This document shows positions 25,684 to 33,640 of a stretch of 64,000 nt of DNA, one piece after another. The stretch's first letter is position 1. The number at the start of each line of letters is the position of its first letter. Source of the DNA: Sedimentisphaerales bacterium. GTDB lineage: Bacteria; Planctomycetota; Phycisphaerae; Sedimentisphaerales; SG8-4. The notes under the pieces are model-generated. The model was not told the origin of the DNA. It saw only the letters and a program-made list of their open reading frames with translations, and searched no databases. The stretch covers positions 1-64,000 of the forward strand of contig JAFGCA010000821.1 of NCBI GenBank assembly GCA_016932895.1, read 5' to 3'. The position numbers and the translations under genes were made by a program.

Positions 25684-25710
25684 TTATCGACCAATACACT
25701 TGGGACTTAA
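25684..25710 (-). promoter_or_regulatory. FliA (sigma-28) type promoter of fliC
   Basis: On the minus strand TTAAGTCC, 11 nt, GTCGATAA. Compared with the enterobacterial FliA consensus (TAAAGTTT-N11-GCCGATAA), 12 of 16 bases match and spacing is exact. The expected transcript start is near 25677, giving a leader of about 90 nt. Confidence 0.75.
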
Positions 25711-25926
25711 GGCCATTGCGGCCGCGAAATCGCAAGGCCATGAACGGCCCCCTAATATGCCCGCTGGCGTTACTGATACGGCGGCTCCGTCCCCAAGGCA
25801 CTTCGGCATAAACCGAAAAAAATCTCTCTGCACTGGCTTGCCCCTCCCCGGAAACGCGAATTTTCCCGTTTGGAACCCTCTCTGTTTCAGACAAACCCGC
25901 TACCGGCGCAGGAGGAGATTTTTCTC

Positions 25927-25953
25927 ACAACAATCTCCCTCGAGTGCCGATAA
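25927..25953 (+). promoter_or_regulatory. FliA (sigma-28) type promoter before the glycosyltransferase gene
   Basis: A perfect -10 GCCGATAA (25946-25953) lies 85 nt upstream of the expected leader end, with a weak -35 (ACAACAAT, 11-nt spacer, 3 of 8 matches). It would place the glycosyltransferase in the same late flagellar class as flagellin. Confidence 0.5.
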
Positions 25954-26044
25954 TACTCACGTCGGCGTCTCGCAGGCGTCTGGCCTGCCGGCAGGGCACC
26001 GAGAAAGGAAGTAACACAACCGGCTGTGGGACATAAGGGTCGTC

Positions 26045-27136
26045 ATGCCTGACCGAGAAAGACGTGCCGCCTTCGGCAAAGCACGAACGGCAGAAGCAAG
26101 CACGAGCGACAAGACGCTCCTGGTTTTCAACTGCCATGAACCCTGGGTACACCAACTCGGCTCTCTCGGGTATCCCCTGGACGTGATCGTCGCCTTGAAA
26201 GGGCGCTACAATCGAGGGTGGGACGAGCGCATGCGTCCCCTGCCGGCCCACGCTCGGCTCATCACGCTGGCCGAGGCCCTCCAATCGCCGCGGAGCTACT
26301 ACTGCATCATCACCCATAACACGACCGACCTGCTCGATGTCCGATCCCGCCCCGAGCCGCGACTTCTGGTCCTGCACAGCACGCTCGAAGGCCGGCGCCG
26401 GGAGGAACACTCCAGCGTCGACCCGGCGAGAATGAAGGACATGCTCCGGACGTATCTTGGACTGGTCGGCGGCCATGCCGTCGCGACATCCATGTACAAA
26501 GGGGAATCCTGGGGGTTCACGGACGACGTCGTACACTTCGGGATCGACGTGGATGACTACCTCCCGTATTCGGGTGAGACAGCGGCCGGCCTTCGCATCT
26601 GCAACTTCATCAACAGCCGGCGTCGGATCCTGCTCTGGGATTGGCACGACAGGGCATTCGCCGGCCTGCCGGTTACCCTCGTCGGTCATAACCCCGACAT
26701 CCCCGGAGTCGAGGCGGCCCGTGACTGGGACGACCTTAAGCGTATTCTACAGACACACCGCTTCTACATCCACACAGCCGATCCGCAGCTCGAGGCCGGG
26801 TACAATATGGCCACCGCCGAGGCCATGGCCGCCGGGTTGCCGATCTTGAGCAATTGCCACCCGACCTCTCCGATCAAGCATGGGGCCAGCGGCTTCCTGA
26901 GCGACCACCCCGAGGAGTTGCGGCACTACGCCCGGATCTTGCTGGAGGATCGCGAGCTGGCCGGACTCATGGGGCAGAGAGCCCGCAAGACCGTCGCGGA
27001 ACAATTCTCCCTGAGACGCTTCAAACACGCATTCCTCCGTTCCATCGAGATCGCGCGGCGCAAATGGTACACCAGAAAAGTGAATCCCTCGTCGCTGCGT
27101 CCCGACCGCATGATTCCCACAGTTGCCGCAAGGTGA
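26045..27136 (+). CDS. GT-B glycosyltransferase next to flagellin (candidate flagellin glycosyltransferase)
   Basis: 363 aa. The N-terminal domain has LLVFNCHEPWVHQLGSLGYP, and the middle has FGIDVDDYLPYSG. The C-terminal donor domain carries LVGHNPDIPGVE, then LEAGYNMATAEAMAAGLPIL and SNCHPTSPIKHGASGFL, the expected nucleotide-sugar site of GT4-like enzymes. ARKTVAEQFSLRRFKHAFL closes the fold. It is divergent from fliC, with a FliA-type -10 upstream, and converges on fliK. Location and promoter together suggest it modifies flagellin or another late flagellar protein. A role in the neighbouring exopolysaccharide pathway is less likely, since that locus ends at 24.15 kb. Confidence 0.8.
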   Translation: MPDRERRAAFGKARTAEASTSDKTLLVFNCHEPWVHQLGSLGYPLDVIVALKGRYNRGWDERMRPLPAHARLITLAEALQSPRSYYCIITHNTTDLLDVRSRPEPRLLVLHSTLEGRRREEHSSVDPARMKDMLRTYLGLVGGHAVATSMYKGESWGFTDDVVHFGIDVDDYLPYSGETAAGLRICNFINSRRRILLWDWHDRAFAGLPVTLVGHNPDIPGVEAARDWDDLKRILQTHRFYIHTADPQLEAGYNMATAEAMAAGLPILSNCHPTSPIKHGASGFLSDHPEELRHYARILLEDRELAGLMGQRARKTVAEQFSLRRFKHAFLRSIEIARRKWYTRKVNPSSLRPDRMIPTVAAR

Positions 27137-27160
27137 GATTCGCGCGACACCACCTCCAGC

Positions 27161-28792
27161 TCACACAAGCAGGTCGATATGATCCGTCGCCTGACCGACC
27201 GGGGGCAGACCGGTTCCGGCATACTCAACATGCCTTTGGTGCCCCCCGTCGCCGGCGGACCGCCCCAGACCAGCGGGACGCCCCATCCGATCGCCGTCCG
27301 GGTCGGAGTTTTGTTGCTCAGACCACGCCTTCTGCTGCGTTTGTTCCTCGGCCAGGTCCCTCTCCGACTCGTCCGCCATCACGACCTCAAACCGCGTGAT
27401 GTGAACTCCGGAATCGTGCAGTCCCTTCACCACCTGCGGCAAGGCTTGCTCTACTTCGTACCTCGTTTCCGCCTTGCTCACCTCGAGCATGGCGTCAATT
27501 TGGCCATCGCCGCCTTGAAAGCGTACGACAACGTTTCCGAGTTCCGGCGGATGCAGCCGAACCACGAGCTGTCGGTCCCCTCGAGCCAGCGAAACCTGCA
27601 TGGAGTCAAGTATTTGCTCGCGGATGCTCGGCGTTGCGTTTGCCAGTTTCGCCTCCTGGGCGCTGCCCGGGGTGAGAATCTGAGCGGCGCTTTGCTGGGG
27701 AGCGGCCGGAGAATCCGGCTCCATCAGCCCGCCAGGTGAAGCCGCCGTATTCACGCTCGCACTGAAATTGGACGAACCTGCCTGTTCCTCACTTGTCTGC
27801 GAAGCAGCAACGCCGCCGGGCTGGGCGAACAGCGCCCCATTGTCGGCCCCGTCGCGGCTGCGACTCTCTCCCTCCCGGTCATCGACGCTCTTCTCAATTT
27901 CGCGCCATGCCCCAGGCACCGGCTCAACCGCCTCGGGCCCTGGCTGCCGTGAGGTTTCCCCGGGTTTCTGCTCGGCCGCCGATGCCCCTTCGAGCGCCGG
28001 ATCCTCCCCTACGCTGTACCCCGCGGCCTCACCATCTCGCTGCACGACTGGCGGCTCTTCGACGGCTTTGACACCATCGATCCGCCCTTCCGCACTCACA
28101 AGACTGCTGTCCCCTGCAACGTTCTGTTCGGGTGCACCGTCGACCGGCGTAGGGGCTTCGGCGCCGGCTTTGGCGGGCACGCCGGGGATCGAGTCGGCAG
28201 ACAAAGTGTCCGGCGCTATGCGCCCCCCCTCGCCCGGGACCACGTTTTCCGCCATTGCCCCAGGCCCCACCTTATCGCTAACTCCTTGCGTATCAATAGC
28301 TTGTGCTTCAACGGCGGCACCATACCCCTGCACAAGGACTGGCTCGGCCGGTTTGATTTCCACCGTTGCTGCCATCGCCACCCCGGAACCGTCCAATGGC
28401 CTGCCCTCAGCCACCTCCGCCACGGATGGGGTCGCCGCCCCAATCTCAGCAGCTTCTCCAGCGATTTCGGGCGAAACGACCTCCGGGCCACCATCCAGGA
28501 CCGGTATGCCCTCCTCCCCATCTGCCTCTCCTTGCTCGGTCCGAGCCAAGTCAGCCACTGGCTCGCCCACCGTGGCGGGCAACTCCTCGCTTTCGACAGA
28601 GGACGACCCAGACACACCTTTTTCCTCGCTATTATCGGGCTTGGATTCTGCCCGCGCCCGCGCCGCAGCTTGCACATCGGCGAACAACCGCTCGGGCTGG
28701 TCCACTGGCTGCCCGTCAGAGACTCGCACAGTCGGCCCGTCAGAGCGTGCAGCGGCAACCGCTCCGTCGATGATCGTTACAGAAGTAGACAT
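27161..28792 (-). CDS. fliK: FliK flagellar hook-length control protein
   Basis: 543 aa. About 380 N-terminal residues are low-complexity, rich in Pro, Glu, Ala and Ser, as in other FliK rulers. The conserved Flg_hook domain lies near residues 385-490: ILDSMQVSLARGDRQLVVRL, HPPELGNVVVRFQGGDGQI, RYEVEQALPQVVKGLHDSGV. A Gln/Arg-rich tail follows (AEEQTQQKAWSEQQNSD). FliK is exported during hook growth and switches the export gate through FlhB. It is divergent from flgB; often fliK follows fliJ inside the operon. A consensus sigma-54 promoter lies about 40 nt upstream of the transcript start region. Confidence 0.92.
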   Translation of the reverse strand: MSTSVTIIDGAVAAARSDGPTVRVSDGQPVDQPERLFADVQAAARARAESKPDNSEEKGVSGSSSVESEELPATVGEPVADLARTEQGEADGEEGIPVLDGGPEVVSPEIAGEAAEIGAATPSVAEVAEGRPLDGSGVAMAATVEIKPAEPVLVQGYGAAVEAQAIDTQGVSDKVGPGAMAENVVPGEGGRIAPDTLSADSIPGVPAKAGAEAPTPVDGAPEQNVAGDSSLVSAEGRIDGVKAVEEPPVVQRDGEAAGYSVGEDPALEGASAAEQKPGETSRQPGPEAVEPVPGAWREIEKSVDDREGESRSRDGADNGALFAQPGGVAASQTSEEQAGSSNFSASVNTAASPGGLMEPDSPAAPQQSAAQILTPGSAQEAKLANATPSIREQILDSMQVSLARGDRQLVVRLHPPELGNVVVRFQGGDGQIDAMLEVSKAETRYEVEQALPQVVKGLHDSGVHITRFEVVMADESERDLAEEQTQQKAWSEQQNSDPDGDRMGRPAGLGRSAGDGGHQRHVEYAGTGLPPVGQATDHIDLLV

Positions 28793-28841
28793 ATTCAGAT
28801 ACCCTCAAGAAGCCCACACGTACCTGTCTATTTGCTTCAAC

Positions 28842-28857
28842 TGCAACCCGCGTGCCA
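28842..28857 (-). promoter_or_regulatory. Sigma-54 promoter of fliK
   Basis: On the minus strand TGGCACGCGGGTTGCA, a full match to the -24/-12 consensus TGGCACG-N4-TTGCA with GG-N10-GC spacing. The start of transcription is expected near 28831, about 39 nt before the fliK ATG (28792). Confidence 0.9.
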
Positions 28858-29200
28858 GTAGCCCAGGCAACCCGCAAGTAGAACTTAAGTGCTTTCCATA
28901 ACAATATTTAGACCCGAATCAACCCTCTGTCACCCCAACCAACGACCGGCAGCCAACGAGGTATCCGGAGGAATGTTCCTCCGCACGGCAGAATCTTCCT
29001 GTTCCGGGCGTTCGTCAAGTCAGTCAAATCTTCCGACAGCCGGTCCCAGGCAGCGCGTCAAATTACAGGACCCCCTGTATAGAATCCTGACAGGGTTGCG
29101 GTGCCACACAGAGGCAAATCTGACCGCTTTGCGTCATCAAATCAACGATTCTTGCAGGAAAACCCCATGCCGGCCCCCAAAACGGTCGCTACCTGCGATT

Positions 29201-29216
29201 TGGCACGGTTATTGCA
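29201..29216 (+). promoter_or_regulatory. Sigma-54 promoter of the flgB operon
   Basis: TGGCACGGTTATTGCA, a full match to the -24/-12 consensus with exact spacing, followed by a T-rich stretch. Transcription would begin near 29228, about 50 nt before the flgB ATG. Confidence 0.92.
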
Positions 29217-29277
29217 GTTTTTGACCCAATGCAAGAGAAGGCTTGCGTGAAGATAGGCAAATTAGAAAGGAAAGACT

Positions 29278-29640
29278 ATGCCGCCGGTAACCGGCATCAC
29301 CGACCTGCTTGAAGCGGGTATCAAGGCCGAAGGTCTTCGTCAGAAGGCGATCGCCGGCAATATGGCGAACCTTGAGACGCCCGGTTACCGTCGCATCGAC
29401 GTCAAATTCGAGGAATTACTGGCCAGAGTGCTGGATTCGGGCGGCGAGGTGGACCTGGAAACTGCCCGGCCGGAACTCTACCAGCCGAAGAACACGCCGT
29501 TGAAGTCCAATGGCAATGACGTCAGCCTGGAAGTTGAGATGGGAGAACTTATAAAGAACTCCCTGCGACACACAGCCTATGTCAGACTCCGTCAGAAGAA
29601 ATCCGCTCAAAGCGAAGCAGCCATAAACACCAGTGGATAA
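29278..29640 (+). CDS. flgB: FlgB flagellar basal-body rod protein
   Basis: 120 aa. The N-terminal rod motif is LLEAGIKAEGLRQKAIAGNM followed by ANLETPGYRRIDVKFEELL. The C-terminal helix VEMGELIKNSLRHTAYVRLR is typical of FlgB. It forms the proximal rod with FlgC, FlgF and the FliE adaptor. It is the first gene of the long plus-strand flagellar operon, following a sigma-54 promoter. AGAAAGGAAAG lies in front of the ATG at 29278. Length is close to the family norm of about 130 aa. Confidence 0.94.
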   Translation: MPPVTGITDLLEAGIKAEGLRQKAIAGNMANLETPGYRRIDVKFEELLARVLDSGGEVDLETARPELYQPKNTPLKSNGNDVSLEVEMGELIKNSLRHTAYVRLRQKKSAQSEAAINTSG

Positions 29641-29707
29641 CCAAGGCCGCCGGACAGCCTGGGCACAGCCCGGAGAACATCGCTGCCGGATCAAAAGGAT
29701 GCACCAG

Positions 29708-30112
29708 ATGAATGCAGACAACGCGTTCGGCCCCATAGACATAGCGGTTTCCGGCATGCGAGCCCATGGCAAGCACATGGAGCTCATTTCCTCCAACATC
29801 GCCAATTCTCGCACCGCCGATGCCGGCCAGGGCCAGCCGTACCGGCGTCTCGAGGCAATCTTCAAGACGGACGGTGAAGGCATCAGCGGGGTCACGATCG
29901 GCGATCTCGTTGAGGATACCAGTGCGCTGCAACGCGTCTACGACCCCGGCAACCCCAAGGCAGATGCCTCCGGCTACGTGACCATGCCCAATGTGCATCT
30001 GCCGGTCGAGATGATGAACCTGACAGTTGCCAGCCGCATCTATCAGGCAAACGCCGTGATCCTGCGACGCTACCAGAAACTGGTCGAAACGACACTCGAA
30101 TTACTTCGGTGA
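29708..30112 (+). CDS. flgC: FlgC flagellar basal-body rod protein
   Basis: 134 aa from ATG 29708, which follows AAAAGGATG at good distance; a longer frame from 29633 overlaps flgB but has no family N-terminus. The rod motif IAVSGMRAHGKHMELISSNI then ANSRT (in place of the usual ANA.TTR), the central GVTIGDLVEDTSALQRVYDP and the C-terminal YVTMPNVHLPVEMMNLTVAS, RIYQANAVILRRYQKLVETT are diagnostic. The product assembles into the proximal rod beside FlgB. Confidence 0.94.
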   Translation: MNADNAFGPIDIAVSGMRAHGKHMELISSNIANSRTADAGQGQPYRRLEAIFKTDGEGISGVTIGDLVEDTSALQRVYDPGNPKADASGYVTMPNVHLPVEMMNLTVASRIYQANAVILRRYQKLVETTLELLR

Positions 30113-30126
30113 GTGGGGACGAAAGA

Positions 30127-30441
30127 ATGATTCACTTCAATCCGAACGTTAACGCAGCTTCGCCCAATGCCAGACCGTTGACGCCACAGACGGAGAATCC
30201 CGGCGCGGCGAAAACAGACTTCTCCGAGATCTCCAAGACCATCGGCAAGTGCATATCCAAAGTCGATGATGCCCAGCAGGCCTCGGACGCATCCGTCCAG
30301 GACCTCTTGACGGGAAAGAACAACGACATCACCGCCGTCGTCTTGGCCGTGGCAAAAGCGGATACGAGCTTCAAAGTCCTGGTCGGCGTTAGAAACAAAC
30401 TCATCGAGGCCTACAAGCAGACCATGAACATGCCGTTGTAG
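30127..30441 (+). CDS. fliE: FliE hook-basal body adaptor protein
   Basis: 104 aa from ATG 30127; an in-frame GTG at 30109 overlapping flgC is an alternative. The C-terminal half carries the FliE core: DDAQQASDASVQDLLTGKNN, DITAVVLAVAKADTSFKVLV and GVRNKLIEAYKQTMNMPL. FliE joins the MS-ring FliF to the rod and is among the first export substrates. The N-terminal 30 residues are variable. It is followed by a possible terminator hairpin before fliF. Confidence 0.93.
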   Translation: MIHFNPNVNAASPNARPLTPQTENPGAAKTDFSEISKTIGKCISKVDDAQQASDASVQDLLTGKNNDITAVVLAVAKADTSFKVLVGVRNKLIEAYKQTMNMPL

Positions 30442-30456
30442 GGTTCGCGTTATCGT

Positions 30457-30481
30457 GCCCCGCCCGAGGTGTGGGGCTTTT
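30457..30481 (+). terminator. Possible attenuator hairpin between fliE and fliF
   Basis: GCCCCGC (30457-30463) pairs with GTGGGGC (30471-30477), including one G-T pair, with a 7-nt loop and then TTTT. It sits inside the flagellar operon, so it may reduce rather than stop read-through, leaving rod genes more highly expressed than the MS ring. Confidence 0.45.
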
Positions 30482-30514
30482 GCGTAGTGGGCGGTGATCC
30501 GGTCACGAGGCTCA

Positions 30515-32011
30515 ATGGATTTTGGACAGAAGCTCATCTCAGTCTGGCAAAAGATCGGTCTCGTGCAGCGCGCGCTGTTGGCGGCGGTGCTCGTGGCCGC
30601 GGCGCTGATTGGCGCGATCCTGGTGCACTGGGCGCGCAGGCCGGACATGAGAATGCTGTATCAGGAACTGGCGCCGGCGGAAGCCTCCAAAATCACGGAG
30701 AAAATCAGCGAGAAGAGCATCCCATACCAACTGCGAGACGGGGGCACGACCATCTACGTGCCGAGGCAACATGTATATCAGCTCCGGCTGGATCTGGCCA
30801 AGGAAGGACTGCCCGTGGGCGAGCAAAGCGGGTACAAGCTCTTCGATGACGAGAAGATCGGGGTCAGCCCCTTTGTCCAGAACGTCAACCTCAAGCGCGC
30901 GCTCCAGGACGAGCTGGCCAAGAGCATTCAGATGATCGACGGAGTCGCCCTCGCCAGAGTCCACATTGTCAACCCGGAGCAGGGCGTCTTCACATCGGAA
31001 ATGGAACAAACGAGCGCTTCGGTGGTCCTGCGGCTCAGGCCGGGCTACCGACTCAGCGGCACCAATATCGCCGCCATTACCCATATGGTTTCGGGAAGCG
31101 TCAAAGGGCTCAAATCCGAGAACGTCACCGTGGTCGACGGCCAGGGTCACCTGCTCTCGGGCCAGGACGATCCGACCCTCGCAACGGGAGCCGGCACCGT
31201 TCACGACTACAAGGAACGCGTCGAGCAGAACCTGGCCAAGAAGGCCCAGGACATGCTCATCGCGGTGCTCGGGCCCGGCCGGGCCACCGTTCAGGTCAGC
31301 GCCGTCATAGACATGAACAGCGTCAGCACGATCACGGAGACATACGAACCGACCGCCAAAGTGGCGACCAAGGAAGAAATCACCAAGAATTCCGAGACAC
31401 CGGCGAACGGTTCCGGGCAACAAGCCGCTGGTGGAGGCACCAAGAAGGACGAGACCATCCTCACCGAATACCAAGTCGGAAAAACGATCAAGCAGGAGAC
31501 CATTCTTCCTGGTGAAATCAAATCGCTGTCCGTCGCTGCCTTCGTTGACCTTTCGCCGCCGGATGCCAACCAGGTCGGCTCCGCGGGGCAAACGGCCCTG
31601 ATCATGCAAGTCACCGAGGTGGAGGAGATCATTCGTACCGCCCTGGGACTGAAGGAAACAGACTCGCTCAAAGTGGTCAACGCCCGGTTCCACCAATCCA
31701 GTGAGCCGCTGATCGAGGAAGAACCGAGGGATTGGACGCGTTACGTGGCGGTGGCGCGTCACCTGTCTCTTGGCCTGACGGCCGTGTGCGCCCTGGTGGT
31801 ATTCCGCATCTTCAGTCGCGCGCGCAGCAAGGCGGTGGCGGAGGCCCAGGCCCGCCAGTTGTCCGGCGGCGCCGCTGTGGGCGGCCTGCTCCCCGCCGGC
31901 GAGCCCTCCGTCGAGCCGACGGTACTGCGCAGGCAGATTACCCATGCCTTGAAAAACAATCCCGAACAGGTCAGGGAGATGTTTCTGAACTGGATCGAGG
32001 AGAAGGAGTAA
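30515..32011 (+). CDS. fliF: FliF flagellar MS-ring protein
   Basis: About 498 aa from ATG 30515 (a GTG at 30494 is possible). First TM near residues 20-38 (LLAAVLVAAALIGAILVHWA). The YscJ/FliF ring-building motif follows: YQLRDGGTTIYVPRQHVYQL, EGLPVGEQSGYKLFDD and RALQDELAKSIQMIDGVALA. The second TM is near 411-430 (SLGLTAVCALVVFRIFSRAR). The cytoplasmic tail ends NNPEQVREMFLNWIEEKE, the FliG-binding segment. The product forms the MS ring in the inner membrane. It is slightly shorter than the E. coli protein (552 aa). Confidence 0.95.
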   Translation: MDFGQKLISVWQKIGLVQRALLAAVLVAAALIGAILVHWARRPDMRMLYQELAPAEASKITEKISEKSIPYQLRDGGTTIYVPRQHVYQLRLDLAKEGLPVGEQSGYKLFDDEKIGVSPFVQNVNLKRALQDELAKSIQMIDGVALARVHIVNPEQGVFTSEMEQTSASVVLRLRPGYRLSGTNIAAITHMVSGSVKGLKSENVTVVDGQGHLLSGQDDPTLATGAGTVHDYKERVEQNLAKKAQDMLIAVLGPGRATVQVSAVIDMNSVSTITETYEPTAKVATKEEITKNSETPANGSGQQAAGGGTKKDETILTEYQVGKTIKQETILPGEIKSLSVAAFVDLSPPDANQVGSAGQTALIMQVTEVEEIIRTALGLKETDSLKVVNARFHQSSEPLIEEEPRDWTRYVAVARHLSLGLTAVCALVVFRIFSRARSKAVAEAQARQLSGGAAVGGLLPAGEPSVEPTVLRRQITHALKNNPEQVREMFLNWIEEKE

Positions 32012-32018
32012 AGCGAAC

Positions 32019-33023
32019 GTGGCACTGACAGGGAAACAAAAGGCGGCTCTTCTTCTCACGACTCTTGACGTGGCGACGGCCGCCGAACTGCTCAAGGGTG
32101 TGGATACCCGAACCGTTCAGGAACTGGCGGTCGAGCTGAGCTATCTCGACGCCGCCGGCTACCGCAGCGCCAAGGAAACCGCCGACGTGGCCCGGCAGTT
32201 CTGCAAGTCTCTCCAGGACGAATCCGGCTTTCACTTCAAGAGTTTCGTACGCGAGATGCTCAAGAACACCGTCGGTGAGGAGAAGGCCAAGCAGATCCAG
32301 CGGGACGTCCAGGATCTTCTGCAGAAACGTGACCCTTTCATCACGATTCGTTCGGCGGACCTCGAGACGCTGGCCGCCGTGCTGGAGACGGAGCATCCGC
32401 AGGCCGTGGCGGTCGTGCTGTCCGAACTACCGCCCAAGAAGAGTTCGGCGATTCTCGGGCTCCTGGCCGAAGGCTTGCGGGTCAGTGCGATCAGCAGAAT
32501 GACGAGCATCGGCGGCATCACGCCGGAAGCGAAGACCCGAATCGCACAGATGATCCGCAAGCGCATCGAGGCGCTGGGCACCGCCCGGCAAAGTGGAGCA
32601 GCCATCCAGGTGCGCCCGGAGCAGTCGCTTCGCAAGGTGGCGGTCATCGTGCGCAACCTGGACAAAGAGGTCCGCGACGGCGTTCTGGAGGCGATCCAAC
32701 AGAAGGACAAAGAAGCCGGAGAGAAGGTGACGAACCTGATGATTGTGTGGGACGACGTCCCCCTGGTGGCCGACCGTTCCCTTCAGCAGGCCTTGCGCGG
32801 CATCGACGAGCGACAACTGGCCCTGGCCTTGCACGAAACCGCGGAGGACATTGCCGGTAAGATCAAGGGCAACATTTCCGAGCGTGCCGCCGCCATGGTA
32901 GAGGAGGAAACCTCCTTGATGTCGTCCCCCAAGAAGGAGGATATCCGTCAGGCAAGGGAAAAAATCATCAACGTCCTGCGCGAACTGAATAAGAGCGGGG
33001 AACTGACCTTCCAGGAAGAATAG
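32019..33023 (+). CDS. fliG: FliG flagellar motor switch protein
   Basis: 334 aa. Starts at GTG 32019, 10 nt after AAGGAG. Three domains are seen: an N-terminal FliF-binding part (LTGKQKAALLLTTLDVATAA), the middle domain with the EHPQ motif (LETEHPQAVAVVLSELPPKK) and a C-terminal torque helix (LQQALRGIDERQLALALHET, KGNISERAAAMVEEETSLMS). It works with MotA for torque and normally with FliM/FliN, which are not encoded in this window. Gap to fliF is 7 nt. Confidence 0.95.
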   Translation: MALTGKQKAALLLTTLDVATAAELLKGVDTRTVQELAVELSYLDAAGYRSAKETADVARQFCKSLQDESGFHFKSFVREMLKNTVGEEKAKQIQRDVQDLLQKRDPFITIRSADLETLAAVLETEHPQAVAVVLSELPPKKSSAILGLLAEGLRVSAISRMTSIGGITPEAKTRIAQMIRKRIEALGTARQSGAAIQVRPEQSLRKVAVIVRNLDKEVRDGVLEAIQQKDKEAGEKVTNLMIVWDDVPLVADRSLQQALRGIDERQLALALHETAEDIAGKIKGNISERAAAMVEEETSLMSSPKKEDIRQAREKIINVLRELNKSGELTFQEE

Positions 33024-33025
33024 CC

Positions 33026-33637
33026 GTGCCGGAAACACTCACAATCCATCTTGCTCGCCCTATCACGGCGGTCGGTGCGCCGAAGACGACAAGCGCGTCC
33101 CGTGCGATCCCGGGTGGGAGTGAGGATGCCGAATCACAGGCGATCCGGGAGCATCTGGCCGCGGCACTGGAAGCGGCGCAGCATCAGAAGCTGCAAGAGA
33201 TCGAGGCGCAGAAGGCGGAGCTGACGCAGTCCTGTGAAACGGTCGGGGCCATCGTCGCCAGGCTGGACAAGCTCTACCAGGACACGCTGACGCAGAACCG
33301 CACCGAGATCGCCCGACTGGCCGTCGAAATCGCGCGAAAAGTACTGATGCACAAAACCAACCAGCGCGACTACGACATCCAGGCCATCGTGGAAGAGGCC
33401 CTGAAGCGTACGCCGACCCGGCAGGAGATCACCATTCGATTGAACCCCGAGGACCTTCCGCAATGCCAGCAGCTCCAGCAGACCCATCCCGACAGCCCGC
33501 TGGGCGAGGTGAGCTTCGTTGCCGATTGGAGCATCGCCCGCGCCGATTGTCTGGTGGAGACCCCCAAGGGAGTCGTCAAATCATTCGTTGAAGAGCACCT
33601 CGAACGTATTGGCGAGGCGCTGGCGAAAGTGAAATAA
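33026..33637 (+). CDS. fliH: FliH flagellar export ATPase regulator
   Basis: 203 aa from GTG 33026, two bases after the fliG stop. A long N-terminal coiled coil (AIREHLAAALEAAQHQKLQE, IEAQKAELTQSCETVGAIVA) is followed by the FliH/HrpE core IARLAVEIARKVLMHKTNQR, TIRLNPEDLPQCQQLQQTHP, RADCLVETPKGVVKSFVEEH. FliH forms the peripheral stalk that holds the FliI ATPase to the export gate and restrains its activity. Neighbour order fliG-fliH-fliI is the usual one. Confidence 0.93.
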   Translation: MPETLTIHLARPITAVGAPKTTSASRAIPGGSEDAESQAIREHLAAALEAAQHQKLQEIEAQKAELTQSCETVGAIVARLDKLYQDTLTQNRTEIARLAVEIARKVLMHKTNQRDYDIQAIVEEALKRTPTRQEITIRLNPEDLPQCQQLQQTHPDSPLGEVSFVADWSIARADCLVETPKGVVKSFVEEHLERIGEALAKVK

Positions 33638-33640
33638 TCC

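Larger units (their letters stand above)
25588..26044. other. Divergent intergenic region, flagellin / glycosyltransferase
   Basis: Carries the two FliA-type promoters listed separately, an AAGGAG ribosome site before fliC and a GAAAGGAAG stretch before the glycosyltransferase gene. No additional gene is supported. Confidence 0.6.
28793..29277. other. Divergent regulatory region between fliK and flgB
   Basis: 485 nt with no convincing gene. It contains two outward-facing sigma-54 promoters 343 nt apart. The space between is where an enhancer-binding protein (FlrC/FlgR type) would be expected to bind, but no specific operator could be read by eye. Confidence 0.6.

Noticed and set aside
30539..32095. 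Long open frame on the minus strand opposite fliF
   Set aside because: Shadow frame with no recognisable protein features; fliF on the plus strand is certain.
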